In this document: piece by piece, positions 43,840-51,228 of the stretch
Numbering within the stretch: the first letter of the stretch is position 1
Layout of the letters: each line of letters opens with the position of its first letter
The notes under the pieces: model-generated
What the model was told of the DNA's origin: nothing
Seen by the model: the letters and a program-made list of their open reading frames with translations, nothing else
The model's database searches: none
Source: Nocardioides lijunqiniae
Lineage (GTDB): Bacteria; Actinomycetota; Actinomycetes; Propionibacteriales; Nocardioidaceae
Reading direction: 5' to 3'
NCBI RefSeq assembly: GCF_015024225.1
Contig: NZ_JACJGM010000008.1
Location: 119,765 to 183,764 of the forward strand
Length of the DNA stretch: 64,000 nt
Translations under genes and position numbers: made by a program

Positions 43840-44619
43840 ATGACCCGCTTCGAAGGCCAGACCGTGCTCGTCACCGGAGGTACCGGCGGCCAGGGCTCCA
43901 GCCACGTCCGCGCATTCCACGCCGAGGGCGCCCAGGTCGTGATCGGCGACATCGACGCCGCCAGCGGCGCCGCCCTCGCCGACGAGCTCGGCGTCCGCGC
44001 TCGGTTCGTCCGGCTCGACGTGACCGATGAGAGCTCCTGGGCCTCGGCCGTCGCCGCAGCGGAGAGCACCTTCGGCAGGCTCGACGTGCTCGTCAACAAC
44101 GCCGGCGTCCAGAACCCCCCGGCGCCGATCGAGAGCACCGACCAAGCCACGTGGTCGCGCATCCTCGACATCAACCTCACCGGCACGTTCCTCGGCATCA
44201 AGACCGCCACGCCTGCCCTCCGCCGCGCGGCGGGGGGCGCCATCGTCAACATCTCCTCCACGATGGGCCTGGGCGGCACCGCCCACTACGCGCCGTACGT
44301 CGCCAGCAAGTGGGCCGTGCGGGGACTCACCCAGACCGCGGCGCTCGAGCTCGGCCGGGACCGTATCCGCGTCAACACCATCCACCCCGGCGTGATCGCG
44401 ACCCCCTTCATCTCGGAGCCGGCCGCCGGCGCCAGCGCCGCCATCGCGGACTTCTACTCCCCCGAGCCCTTCGCCATCCCCCGGCTCGGAGAGCCGGACG
44501 ACGTCACCCGACTGCTGCTGTTCCTCACGTCGGCGGAGGCGTCCTTCATCACGGGCGCGGAGTACGTCGTGGACGGCGGGCTCCTCCTGGGCCCCGCCCT
44601 CCAGGCGCCAGCGGCATGA
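43840..44619 (+). CDS. Short-chain dehydrogenase/reductase
   Basis: The 259-residue classical SDR has the NAD(P)-binding VLVTGGTGGQGSSH, DVLVNNAGVQNPP, the catalytic Ser in IVNISSTMG, the Tyr/Lys pair Y-A-P-Y-V-A-S-K, and the C-terminal FITGAEYVVDGG. The TGGTGGQG loop and general pattern resemble 3-alpha/20-beta-hydroxysteroid dehydrogenases, so a steroid, terpenoid or other alcohol is possible. It is under the facing TetR regulator and overlaps the F420-type reductase gene by 4 nt. Confidence 0.92.
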   Translation: MTRFEGQTVLVTGGTGGQGSSHVRAFHAEGAQVVIGDIDAASGAALADELGVRARFVRLDVTDESSWASAVAAAESTFGRLDVLVNNAGVQNPPAPIESTDQATWSRILDINLTGTFLGIKTATPALRRAAGGAIVNISSTMGLGGTAHYAPYVASKWAVRGLTQTAALELGRDRIRVNTIHPGVIATPFISEPAAGASAAIADFYSPEPFAIPRLGEPDDVTRLLLFLTSAEASFITGAEYVVDGGLLLGPALQAPAA

Positions 44620-45071
44620 GCACGTCGCACCTGCCCGACAGCATCCGGCGAGCCCTCGAGATCACCCCGGCCGCGGGCACGAGGGAGCGGATCGTCGACA
44701 TCACGACGCGAGGACGTCGTACGGGCCGGCCGAGACGCCTCGAGATCTTCTTCTACCGCGCTGGGGGCGAGATCTACCTGTGCAGCGGGGCGGGCGGGGC
44801 CGCGACCGACTGGCACGCGAACCTGCTGACGAACCCCGACTTCACCTTCCACCTCAAGAACGGGATCCGCGCGGACCTGCCCGCCCGCGCGACGCCGGTC
44901 ACCGACGCCCGGGAGCGCGAGGCCGTGCTGGCCGACATCGTCGCCGACCTCAACCAACCGCACGACCCGGGCACGATCCGGCCGACGCGGCTCGAGGACT
45001 GGGCGCAGAGCCGGCTGATGCGCGTCAGCTTCGATGCCGGCGACGGAGAGGCAAGGGCCGGAAGGGCCTGA
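44616..45071 (+). CDS. DDN-family deazaflavin (F420)-dependent reductase
   Basis: The 151-residue protein matches the DUF385/Ddn (nitroreductase) family: TTRGRRTGRPRRLEIFFYRAGGEIYL, then DWHANLLTNPDFTFHLKNG, a split-barrel F420-binding pattern with the conserved GRxTGxxR loop. Its ATG overlaps the SDR stop (ATGA), so the two act in one TetR-controlled operon. The substrate is unknown. The F420 gene cofC at 28552 shows that the cofactor pathway is at least partly encoded in the same genome region. Confidence 0.85.
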   Translation: MSTSHLPDSIRRALEITPAAGTRERIVDITTRGRRTGRPRRLEIFFYRAGGEIYLCSGAGGAATDWHANLLTNPDFTFHLKNGIRADLPARATPVTDAREREAVLADIVADLNQPHDPGTIRPTRLEDWAQSRLMRVSFDAGDGEARAGRA

Positions 45072-45096
45072 GCGATCGTCGAGATCCCCGGGGTCC

Positions 45097-45230
45097 TGCC
45101 TCCCTCACCGGGTCTCGACGGACGCTCGTCGCTGACGCTCCTCACTGCTCGACCACCGGCTGCCGTGCCGACGCTCCTCACTGCTCGACCACCGGCTGCC
45201 GTGCCGACGCTCCTCACTGGTCGACCACCG
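45097..45230. repeat. Dispersed repeat family 1, copies D, E and F
   Basis: Copy D (45110-45157) is preceded by the same CCTGCCTCCCTCACC leader as copy B. Copies E and F are 36-bp direct tandem repeats (45158-45193, 45194-45229; GGCTGCCGTGCCGACGCTCC at the left) differing at one base. This fills the first half of the 386-nt gap before the reverse transcriptase; the second half holds the retron RNA. Confidence 0.85.
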
Positions 45231-45257
45231 GGGGGTGCTTGCGGCTACTGTGCGCGG

Positions 45258-45428
45258 GTGCGGCAGCGTTCTCTCGAGACGGCGAACCGGTGCGTGACAC
45301 CGGCAAGCCTCCCCGGGGCTACCCCGGGGGCCACCGGAATGTTCGGGCACGGCACCGCGCGCGCATCGCTGCGCTCCGCTGCAGGTCGGCGCGCGCACGA
45401 CGGGACAGGTCGAGCAGCGCTGCCGCAC
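45258..45428 (+). ncRNA. Predicted retron msr-msd RNA
   Basis: Perfect 11-bp inverted repeats bound this region: GTGCGGCAGCG (45258-45268) and CGCTGCCGCAC (45418-45428). CTCGA/TCGAG (45273-45277, 45410-45414) continues the stem inward. Within are CCGGTG/CACCGG with a 5-nt loop (45287-45303), CCCCGGGG pairing with itself around CTA (45311-45329), a small CCG/CGG hairpin (45334-45346), and a long hairpin with arms GCGCGCGC (45357-45364, 45389-45396) plus an inner CTGC/GCAG stem. This order (a1, short msr stem-loops, msd hairpin, a2) directly before a reverse transcriptase is the layout of retrons. The branching G and msd boundaries are not assigned. Confidence 0.72.
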
Positions 45429-45457
45429 ACCCCCACGTCCACCGTCCACCCCATGCC

Positions 45458-46771
45458 GTGAGGAGCGACCTGGCCCGGGCGCTCGCAGCCGGGTTCCTGG
45501 GGGGCGAGTGGACGCCGACCGGGCTCGTCGCGAGCGGAGCGGCCGTGCTCGGCCGCAAGCCCCGGTGGCTGAAGCCGCTGGCCAACCAGACGCTGGCGCT
45601 CTACCCGCGGCCGCCGTACGACCGGCCGCGCGAGCTGGCGACCAACGTCCGCACCCGCCCCGCGGCGAAGAAGGCGCTGGCCGCCCACCCCGTCGTCGTG
45701 CAGCCGATGCCCGGCACCCGCATGCTCAGCAACCGCTGGCGGCTGCCCGAGCTCCACGACCCCGCCGACCTTGCCGAGCTCGTGGGCATCACGACCTCCG
45801 AGCTCGACTGGTTCGCGGACCCGCGGCGGCTGGCGCGCTCCGCCGGCGACGTGCCGCTCCAGCACTACCGGGTCAGCCACCGGACGGCGGCGAGTGGTGG
45901 GATCCGCGTGCTCGAGGCCCCGAAGCCACGACTGCGGCGGATCCAGCGACAGCTCCTGGACGAGGTCGCGTCCCTCATCCCGCCGCACGACGCCGCGCGT
46001 GGCTTCCGGCCGGGCGGCTCGGTGCGGTCCTACGCCGCACCGCACGCGGGGCGGCCCGTGGTCATCCGGCTGGACCTGGAGGCGTTCTTCGCCAGCGTCA
46101 CGGTGTCGCGGGTCTACGGGATCTGGCGCTCGGCGGGCTACCCCGAGCCGGTCGCCCACCTCCTGGCCGGGCTCGTCACCAGCGTCCTGCCGCGGTCCGC
46201 GTGGCGAGCGGTCCCGCGCCCGGCCGACGAGTGGCTCCTGGACGCCCACTGGCGGCTGGGCCGGCGACTGGCCGCCCCCCACCTCCCGCAGGGCGCACCC
46301 ACCTCCCCCGCGATGGCCAACCTGGCGGCGTTCGGGCTGGACGTGAGACTGACCGCGCTCGCCCGTTCCTGGGGCGGTCGCTACACCAGGTACGCCGACG
46401 ACCTGGCGTTCTCGGGCGCCGCCGGCTGGGGCAGCGGCACGTCGCGGCTCCTCGACGCCGTCGAGACGATCGTGCGCGACGAAGGCTTCACGCTCAACGC
46501 GCGCAAGACCGGGGTGATGCCGCGCGGCGGCCGCCAGACGCTCGGGGGGCTCGTCGTCAACGAGCGACCGCGGGTCTCGCGCCACGACGTGGACCTCCTG
46601 CGCGCCATCCTCCACAACTGCCACCGCCACGGACCCAGCACGCAGAACCGCCACGACGTCCCCGCCTTCGAGGAGCACCTGCGCGGCCGCATCGCGTGGG
46701 TCGCCCAGCACGACCCGGTGCGCGGCGCGCGCCTGCTGGCCGTGCACGAGTCCGTCGACTGGAGCCGCTAA
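45458..46771 (+). CDS. Retron-type reverse transcriptase
   Basis: The 437-residue protein has an N-terminal extension of about 160 residues, then RT motifs. RT1 has RVLEAPKPRLRRIQ. RT3 has RLDLEAFFASV, with Asp206 as first catalytic acid. RT4 has LPQGAPTSPAMANL near residue 278. RT5 has TRYADDLAFSG, with the Tyr-Ala-Asp-Asp catalytic box at 312-315. The C-terminus has GFTLNARKTG and RQTLGGLVVN, where LGG stands in place of the VTG usual in retron enzymes. No maturase or HNH domain argues against a group II intron. Start is the GTG at 45458, 29 nt after the RNA inverted repeat; no Shine-Dalgarno site is seen, so the start is tentative. Confidence 0.9.
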   Translation: MRSDLARALAAGFLGGEWTPTGLVASGAAVLGRKPRWLKPLANQTLALYPRPPYDRPRELATNVRTRPAAKKALAAHPVVVQPMPGTRMLSNRWRLPELHDPADLAELVGITTSELDWFADPRRLARSAGDVPLQHYRVSHRTAASGGIRVLEAPKPRLRRIQRQLLDEVASLIPPHDAARGFRPGGSVRSYAAPHAGRPVVIRLDLEAFFASVTVSRVYGIWRSAGYPEPVAHLLAGLVTSVLPRSAWRAVPRPADEWLLDAHWRLGRRLAAPHLPQGAPTSPAMANLAAFGLDVRLTALARSWGGRYTRYADDLAFSGAAGWGSGTSRLLDAVETIVRDEGFTLNARKTGVMPRGGRQTLGGLVVNERPRVSRHDVDLLRAILHNCHRHGPSTQNRHDVPAFEEHLRGRIAWVAQHDPVRGARLLAVHESVDWSR

Positions 46772-46786
46772 AAGGTTGCACTCGTT

Positions 46787-46824
46787 GGTTGAGGAGGTTG
46801 CGCAGCAACCGCCTCGAAACCACC
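46787..46824. repeat. Dispersed repeat family 2, copy A
   Basis: GGTTGAGGA at the left and CCTCGAAACC at the right flank a perfect hairpin GGTTGC/GCAACC. It lies just after the reverse transcriptase stop at a convergent junction and may terminate transcription. Confidence 0.75.
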
Positions 46825-46875
46825 GACGTCCGAGCATCGAGCTCGTCACTGCTCGGCCAGCGAAGGGGCTGGTAG

Positions 46876-47136
46876 TCAGTAGCGGGCGTGCCGGCCGGGA
46901 CGCGTCGGTCCGGTGAGAGGGCGGCGTAGTGGGTCGACGAGTCCGGTGACGATGCAGAGGACAGCGACGCCGACGAGGGCCCACCAGGCCGATGCGCCCC
47001 TCCGGTACGACGAAGAGTCGCCCCACTCGTCGAGGTACTGCGCCGCGACGACCGCCACCAGGCCGACGCCCACGACGACGTACATGCCGATCTTCTGCAA
47101 GCGTCGCCGGTCGGCGCAGCGTTGAAGCGGATCCAT
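46876..47136 (-). CDS. Small two-helix membrane protein
   Basis: An 86-residue protein with two transmembrane segments (IGMYVVVGVGLVAVVAAQYL and ASAWWALVGVAVLCIVTGLV) separated by a short polar loop, basic at both ends. Its ATG directly follows the TAG of the preceding gene with no gap, so the two form an operon. No family is recognised. It faces the reverse transcriptase and is not in the orientation expected for a co-transcribed retron effector. Confidence 0.7.
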   Translation of the reverse strand: MDPLQRCADRRRLQKIGMYVVVGVGLVAVVAAQYLDEWGDSSSYRRGASAWWALVGVAVLCIVTGLVDPLRRPLTGPTRPGRHARY

Positions 47137-47715
47137 CTAGGGCTGGACCGCTTCCATGACGAGCTCCACCGTGAGGAACTCACTCCCGACCCGCCATCCA
47201 TAGTCGTAGCTGACGGTGGTCCCCTTGATGGTGATGGCGCCCGGCCGCGTCGGCGTCACCGCCATGACGAGCTGCTGTCGGGGCGTGGCATTGAGCGTCA
47301 TGCGCTGACCCTGGGCCGGGACGAGCTCGCTGCACTGCTCCTCGATGTCACTCTTCCTGACGGATCCGACGCCTCCCACCCCGCTGCTGGGGTCGACGGT
47401 GCAGAGGAGGTACTCCACACGCACTGCTGCTTCATCCTTGAGGATGTCTGCTTCGATCTCACGGATCTCGATGTCGCCGCGGAGGTCCGTCTCCTCCTCG
47501 GCGACGCCGAGGTAGATGGCCTCACCGACCGGCCAGTCATCGTCCACCGCGCTTCCGCCGCCGGCCACGAACACGTCCGCGCCAGTGCGCCAGTGCCACA
47601 GTCCCGCCACCAGGCCGCAGGTCAGGACCAACGCCACGCCGGCCACCACGGCGCGCGTAGCCCCTCGTCGCTGAGGCATCGGAGTCACGGGCGCGGCGTC
47701 CGTCTGCAGGGTCAT
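47137..47715 (-). CDS. Membrane-anchored extracytoplasmic protein, unknown
   Basis: A 192-residue protein with a cytoplasmic N-terminus (PMPQRRGATR), a single transmembrane helix (AVVAGVALVLTCGLVAGLW), and an exported domain of about 150 residues predicted beta-rich. The exported domain has two cysteines (LLCTVD and EEQCSEL) that could form a disulphide. Its base composition is less GC-biased than the neighbours, a hint of transfer. No family is recognised. It is the first gene of a two-gene unit with the small membrane protein at 46876. Confidence 0.75.
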   Translation of the reverse strand: MTLQTDAAPVTPMPQRRGATRAVVAGVALVLTCGLVAGLWHWRTGADVFVAGGGSAVDDDWPVGEAIYLGVAEEETDLRGDIEIREIEADILKDEAAVRVEYLLCTVDPSSGVGGVGSVRKSDIEEQCSELVPAQGQRMTLNATPRQQLVMAVTPTRPGAITIKGTTVSYDYGWRVGSEFLTVELVMEAVQP

Positions 47716-47829
47716 GGCGCGAACACTGTCACCGCTCGTCTGTCGGCGTGGGCATTCGTCTGATCGTGTGTGCGCGACCTCGAGCTCGACAGGCCCGGGA
47801 CCTTGACCGGAGAACGCAGAGGTCGTCGG

Positions 47830-47874
47830 GGTTTCGAGACAGGCGCCAGCGCGCCTTCCTCAACCCACGGTGGT
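47830..47874. repeat. Dispersed repeat family 2, copy B
   Basis: On the minus strand it reads from ACCACCG through GGTTGAGGA to CTCGAAAC, the same ends as the copy at 46787, flanking a hairpin AGGCGC/GCGCCT. It is in the divergent gap upstream of the siderophore operon. Confidence 0.75.
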
Positions 47875-47879
47875 GCTGG

Positions 47880-47907
47880 TTGCGCATCTCTTCCAGAGAA
47901 GTAAGGT
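47880..47907 (+). promoter_or_regulatory. Candidate desABCD promoter
   Basis: TTGCGC (47880-47885) and TAAGGT (47902-47907) are spaced by 16 bp. The -10 lies inside the iron box, as expected for iron repression. Confidence 0.55.
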
Positions 47908-47920
47908 GAGCCTTACCTAA
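47902..47920. promoter_or_regulatory. DmdR/IdeR-type iron box
   Basis: The 19-bp TAAGGTGAGCCTTACCTAA is, on the other strand, close to the DmdR/IdeR consensus TTAGGTTAGGCTnACCTAA. AGAGAAG/CTTCTCT arms flank it as a further inverted repeat. It lies 22 nt before desA and implies repression by iron-loaded DmdR/IdeR. Confidence 0.88.
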
Positions 47921-47942
47921 TCTTCTCTCGGAAGGATGACCG

Positions 47943-49409
47943 GTGGCCGTGTCCGCTGTGCACCCGCTCTCCCACCTGTTCCACCCGCGGAACGTCGACG
48001 CCTACGCCGACACCATGCGCCGGGGCGTCGACCACCTCGCCGCCACCATGGGCGGGCTGACCGGCCCGTCGACGGGCACCTCGCCCGAGCGCGCCGCCAA
48101 GGCGGTGGCCGACGTCGACCTGGACCGGCCGCTCGAGGACCCCGAGCTGGCGCTGGCGGAGATGAGCCGGCTCTACCTCGACGACGCGGTGTGGTTCCAC
48201 GACCCGACGTACGCCGCGCACCTCAACTGCCCGGTCGTGATCCCCGCGCTGCTGGCCGAGGTGTTCGTCTCCGCGGTCAACTCCAGCCTCGACACCTTCG
48301 ACCAGTCTGTGGGCGGGACGTTCGTCGAGCGGCACCTCGTCGACTGGACCAACGGCCGGATCGGGTTCGGACCGCAGGCCGACGGGATCTTCACCAGCGG
48401 GGGCTCGCAGTCGAACCTGCAGGCGCTCCTGCTCGCCCGCGACCGGGCGCTCGCGGCGACCGGCGCCGACCCACGCACGCTGCGGGTCTTCGCGTCCACC
48501 GACGGGCACTTCAGCGTGCAGAAGGCCGCACGGATCCTGGGCCTCGGTGACGACGCGGTCGTCACGATCCCGGTCGACGGCGAGCGCCGGATGGACGCCG
48601 GAGCCCTCGGCAAGGCGCTGGCCGACGCCAGCGGTGCGGGGCTGGTGCCGATGGCGGTGGTCGCCACCGCCGGCACGACCGACTTCGGCGCGATCGACCC
48701 GCTGCGCACGGTCGCCGCCCTCTGCGAGCTGTACGGCGCCTGGTGCCACGTCGACGCGGCGTACGGCGGAGGGCTGCTCGCCTCGACCACCCGGCGGCAC
48801 CTGCTCGACGGCATCGACCAGGCCGACTCGGTGACCGTCGACTTCCACAAGACGTGGTTCCAGCCGGTGTCCTCGAGCGCGCTGCTCGTGCGCGACGGCG
48901 CGCACCTGGGCCACGTGACGTGGCACGCCGACTACCTCAACCCGAAGGACGCCGAGCACCCCAACCAGGTCGACAAGAGCCTCCAGACGACGCGGCGCTT
49001 CGACGCGCTCAAGCTGTGGCTGACGCTGCGGGTGATGGGTCCCGACCAGATCGGCGAGTACGTCGACACGGTGGTCGACCTGGCGCGGGAGGTCGCCGTG
49101 CGCATCGACGCCGACCCGTCGCTCGAGGTCGCGGCGACGCCCCAGCTGAGCACGGTGGTGTTCCGCTACCGCCCCGACGGGCTCTCGGAGGACCGGGCCG
49201 ACCTGCTCGCGCCGCGCATCCGCACCGCGCTCTACGAGAGCGGCGCCGCGATGGTCGCCGCGACCAAGGTGTCCGGCCGCGCGTGGCTCAAGCTCACCCT
49301 GCTCAACCCGATGGCCACGCCCGAGCAGGTGCTGGGCATCTGCGCGCGCATCGTCGCCGTCGGTGACGAGCTCGCCCGCGATCAGGCGGCCGCAGTGGTG
49401 GTGGCGTGA
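47943..49409 (+). CDS. desA: Lysine decarboxylase DesA (siderophore)
   Basis: DesA decarboxylates lysine to cadaverine, the first step of desferrioxamine synthesis. The 488-residue group II PLP decarboxylase has FTSGGSQSNLQALLLARD, ASTDGHFSVQKAARILG, CHVDAAYGGG, and the PLP lysine in DFHKTWFQP. Start is the GTG at 47943 with GGAAGGA upstream. It heads four genes that overlap by 4 nt each. The iron box at 47902 lies just upstream. Confidence 0.95.
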   Translation: MAVSAVHPLSHLFHPRNVDAYADTMRRGVDHLAATMGGLTGPSTGTSPERAAKAVADVDLDRPLEDPELALAEMSRLYLDDAVWFHDPTYAAHLNCPVVIPALLAEVFVSAVNSSLDTFDQSVGGTFVERHLVDWTNGRIGFGPQADGIFTSGGSQSNLQALLLARDRALAATGADPRTLRVFASTDGHFSVQKAARILGLGDDAVVTIPVDGERRMDAGALGKALADASGAGLVPMAVVATAGTTDFGAIDPLRTVAALCELYGAWCHVDAAYGGGLLASTTRRHLLDGIDQADSVTVDFHKTWFQPVSSSALLVRDGAHLGHVTWHADYLNPKDAEHPNQVDKSLQTTRRFDALKLWLTLRVMGPDQIGEYVDTVVDLAREVAVRIDADPSLEVAATPQLSTVVFRYRPDGLSEDRADLLAPRIRTALYESGAAMVAATKVSGRAWLKLTLLNPMATPEQVLGICARIVAVGDELARDQAAAVVVA

Positions 49410-50692
49410 TGCGCGACCTCATCGGCATCGGCGTCGGCCCCTTCAACCTCGGGCTCGCCTGCCTCACCGACCCCCTCGGCCTCGACACGCTCTTCCTCGA
49501 GGCGCGCGACGAGCTGGCATGGCACCCCGGGATGATGCTGGACGACGCGACGCTGCAGGTGCCGTTCCTCGCCGACCTGGTGACGATGGCCGACCCGACG
49601 TCGCGCTGGTCGTTCCTCAGCTACCTCAAGGAGACCGGTAACCTCTACCCCTTCTACATCCGCGAGTCCTTCTACCCGCTGCGCCGCGAGTACGACGACT
49701 ACTGCCGCTGGGCCGCCGAGCGGCTGCCCAGCGTGCGGTTCGGGCAGTCGGTCGTGGGCGTCGAGCACGTCGAGGACGACCGCGGGTCGTCGTACGTCGT
49801 CACCACCAGCACCGGCGAGGAGCACCGTGGGCGGCGGCTGGTGCTCGGCACGGGCACGCAGCCGCGGGTGCTGGAGTGCGTGCGCGGGGCCGGCGGACCC
49901 TTCACGCACTCGGCCGACTATCTGTCGCGCAAGGCGGAGCTGCAGGCGCTGGAGTCGATCGCCATCGTGGGCAGCGGCCAGAGCGCGGCGGAGATCTACC
50001 TCGACCTGCTCACCGAGGCTCCCGAGCACGACTACGCCCTGACCTGGCTGACGCGCAGCCCGCGCTTCTTCCCGATGGAGTACACCAAGCTGACGCTGGA
50101 GATGACGTCGCCGGAGTACACCGCCTACTTCCAGGACCTGCCCGAGCTCACCCGCGCGCGGCTGCTGCGCGAGCAGCGATCGCTCTACAAGGGGATCAGC
50201 GGCGACCTGGTCGACGCGATCTTCGACCTGCACTACCAGCAGCGCGTCACCGGCGACGGGCCCCGCACGACGCTGGTCACCAACACCGAGGTGACCGGCG
50301 CGGCCTGGGACGGCACGGCGTACGAGCTCGACCTGCACCACCACGAGACCGACGAGGACTTCGGCCTGCGCACGCAGGGACTCGTGCTCGCGACCGGCTA
50401 CGGCGCGCGGGTGCCGGCGTTCCTGGACGGCGTGCGCGACCGGATCCGGTGGGATGCTGACGGTCGCTACGTCGCCGACGCGTCGTACGCCGTCGACCAC
50501 GCCGGTCAGGAGATCTTCGTGCAGAACGCCGAGGAGCACACCCACGGCTTCGTGGCGCCCGACCTCGGCATGGGCGCCTACCGCAACTCGGTCATCGTCG
50601 CGGCCGTCACCGGCCGCGAGGTCTACCCCGTCGAGAAGCGGATCGCCGTGCAGAGCTTCGGCGTCCCCGACCACCTGAGGAGGGCACGATGA
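49406..50692 (+). CDS. desB: Cadaverine/lysine N-monooxygenase DesB
   Basis: DesB hydroxylates the diamine to N-hydroxycadaverine. The 428-residue flavoprotein has the FAD motif LIGIGVGPFNLGLACL, the NADPH motif IAIVGSGQSAAEIYLDLL, and ATGYGARVPAFL, as in IucD/PvdA enzymes. The GTG start overlaps the desA stop by 4 nt; an ATG follows at 49409. Confidence 0.95.
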   Translation: MMRDLIGIGVGPFNLGLACLTDPLGLDTLFLEARDELAWHPGMMLDDATLQVPFLADLVTMADPTSRWSFLSYLKETGNLYPFYIRESFYPLRREYDDYCRWAAERLPSVRFGQSVVGVEHVEDDRGSSYVVTTSTGEEHRGRRLVLGTGTQPRVLECVRGAGGPFTHSADYLSRKAELQALESIAIVGSGQSAAEIYLDLLTEAPEHDYALTWLTRSPRFFPMEYTKLTLEMTSPEYTAYFQDLPELTRARLLREQRSLYKGISGDLVDAIFDLHYQQRVTGDGPRTTLVTNTEVTGAAWDGTAYELDLHHHETDEDFGLRTQGLVLATGYGARVPAFLDGVRDRIRWDADGRYVADASYAVDHAGQEIFVQNAEEHTHGFVAPDLGMGAYRNSVIVAAVTGREVYPVEKRIAVQSFGVPDHLRRAR

Positions 50693-51228
50693 CCATCACG
50701 ATCGAGCCGCTCGAGCTCGAGCCGCACCTCGCCCGGCTGCACGCGTGGATCACGCACCCCGGCTCCGTCTACTGGGAGATGCCCGACGCGAGCATCGAGG
50801 ACGTCGCGCGGGAGTACGCCGAGATCCGCGACAACCCGCACCACCGCGCGTGGCTGGGCCGCGTCGACGGCGACCCTGCCTTCCTCGCCGAGACCTACGA
50901 CCCCGCCCACTCGCTGCTCGCGGACCTGCCCGAGCTGCGCGACGGCGACCTCGGGATGCACGTGCTCGTCGCCCCCACGGACACACCGGTGCCGGGCTTC
51001 ACGCGGCGGGTCTTCCGCGCGGTGATGGAGCACTGCTTCGCCGACCCCGGCGTGCGTCGCGTGGTCGTCGACCCCGACGTGCGCAACGACAAGATCAAGG
51101 TGCTCAACGCGGTGGCGGGCTTCGAGGTCGAGCGCGCGATCACCCTGCCCAGCAAGGACGCCGCGCTGTCCTTCTGCACACGCGCGGCGTTCCTCGCCTC
51201 GGAGCTGCTCCGCGAGGTGCCCGCGTGA
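50689..51228 (+). CDS. desC: N-acyltransferase DesC
   Basis: DesC acylates N-hydroxycadaverine (with acetyl- or succinyl-CoA) to the hydroxamate unit. The 179-residue GNAT-type protein of the IucB/RhbD group has AETYDPAHSLLADLPELRDGDLGMHVLVAP and VVDPDVRNDKIKVLNAVAGFE. It overlaps desB by 4 nt (ATGA) and desD by 4 nt (GTGA). Confidence 0.93.
   Translation: MTITIEPLELEPHLARLHAWITHPGSVYWEMPDASIEDVAREYAEIRDNPHHRAWLGRVDGDPAFLAETYDPAHSLLADLPELRDGDLGMHVLVAPTDTPVPGFTRRVFRAVMEHCFADPGVRRVVVDPDVRNDKIKVLNAVAGFEVERAITLPSKDAALSFCTRAAFLASELLREVPA

Noticed and set aside
45158..45229. 36-bp tandem repeats as a CRISPR array
   Set aside because: The copies are directly adjacent with no spacers, only two in number, and no cas genes are near.
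44780..45457. Upstream extension of the reverse transcriptase frame to 44780
   Set aside because: The extension would overlap the F420-reductase gene, the dispersed repeats and the structured RNA, and has no family similarity.
45458..46771. Reverse transcriptase as a group II intron-encoded protein
   Set aside because: No maturase (X) or HNH domain follows and no intron domain V/VI-like hairpin is seen downstream; the upstream inverted-repeat RNA fits a retron.
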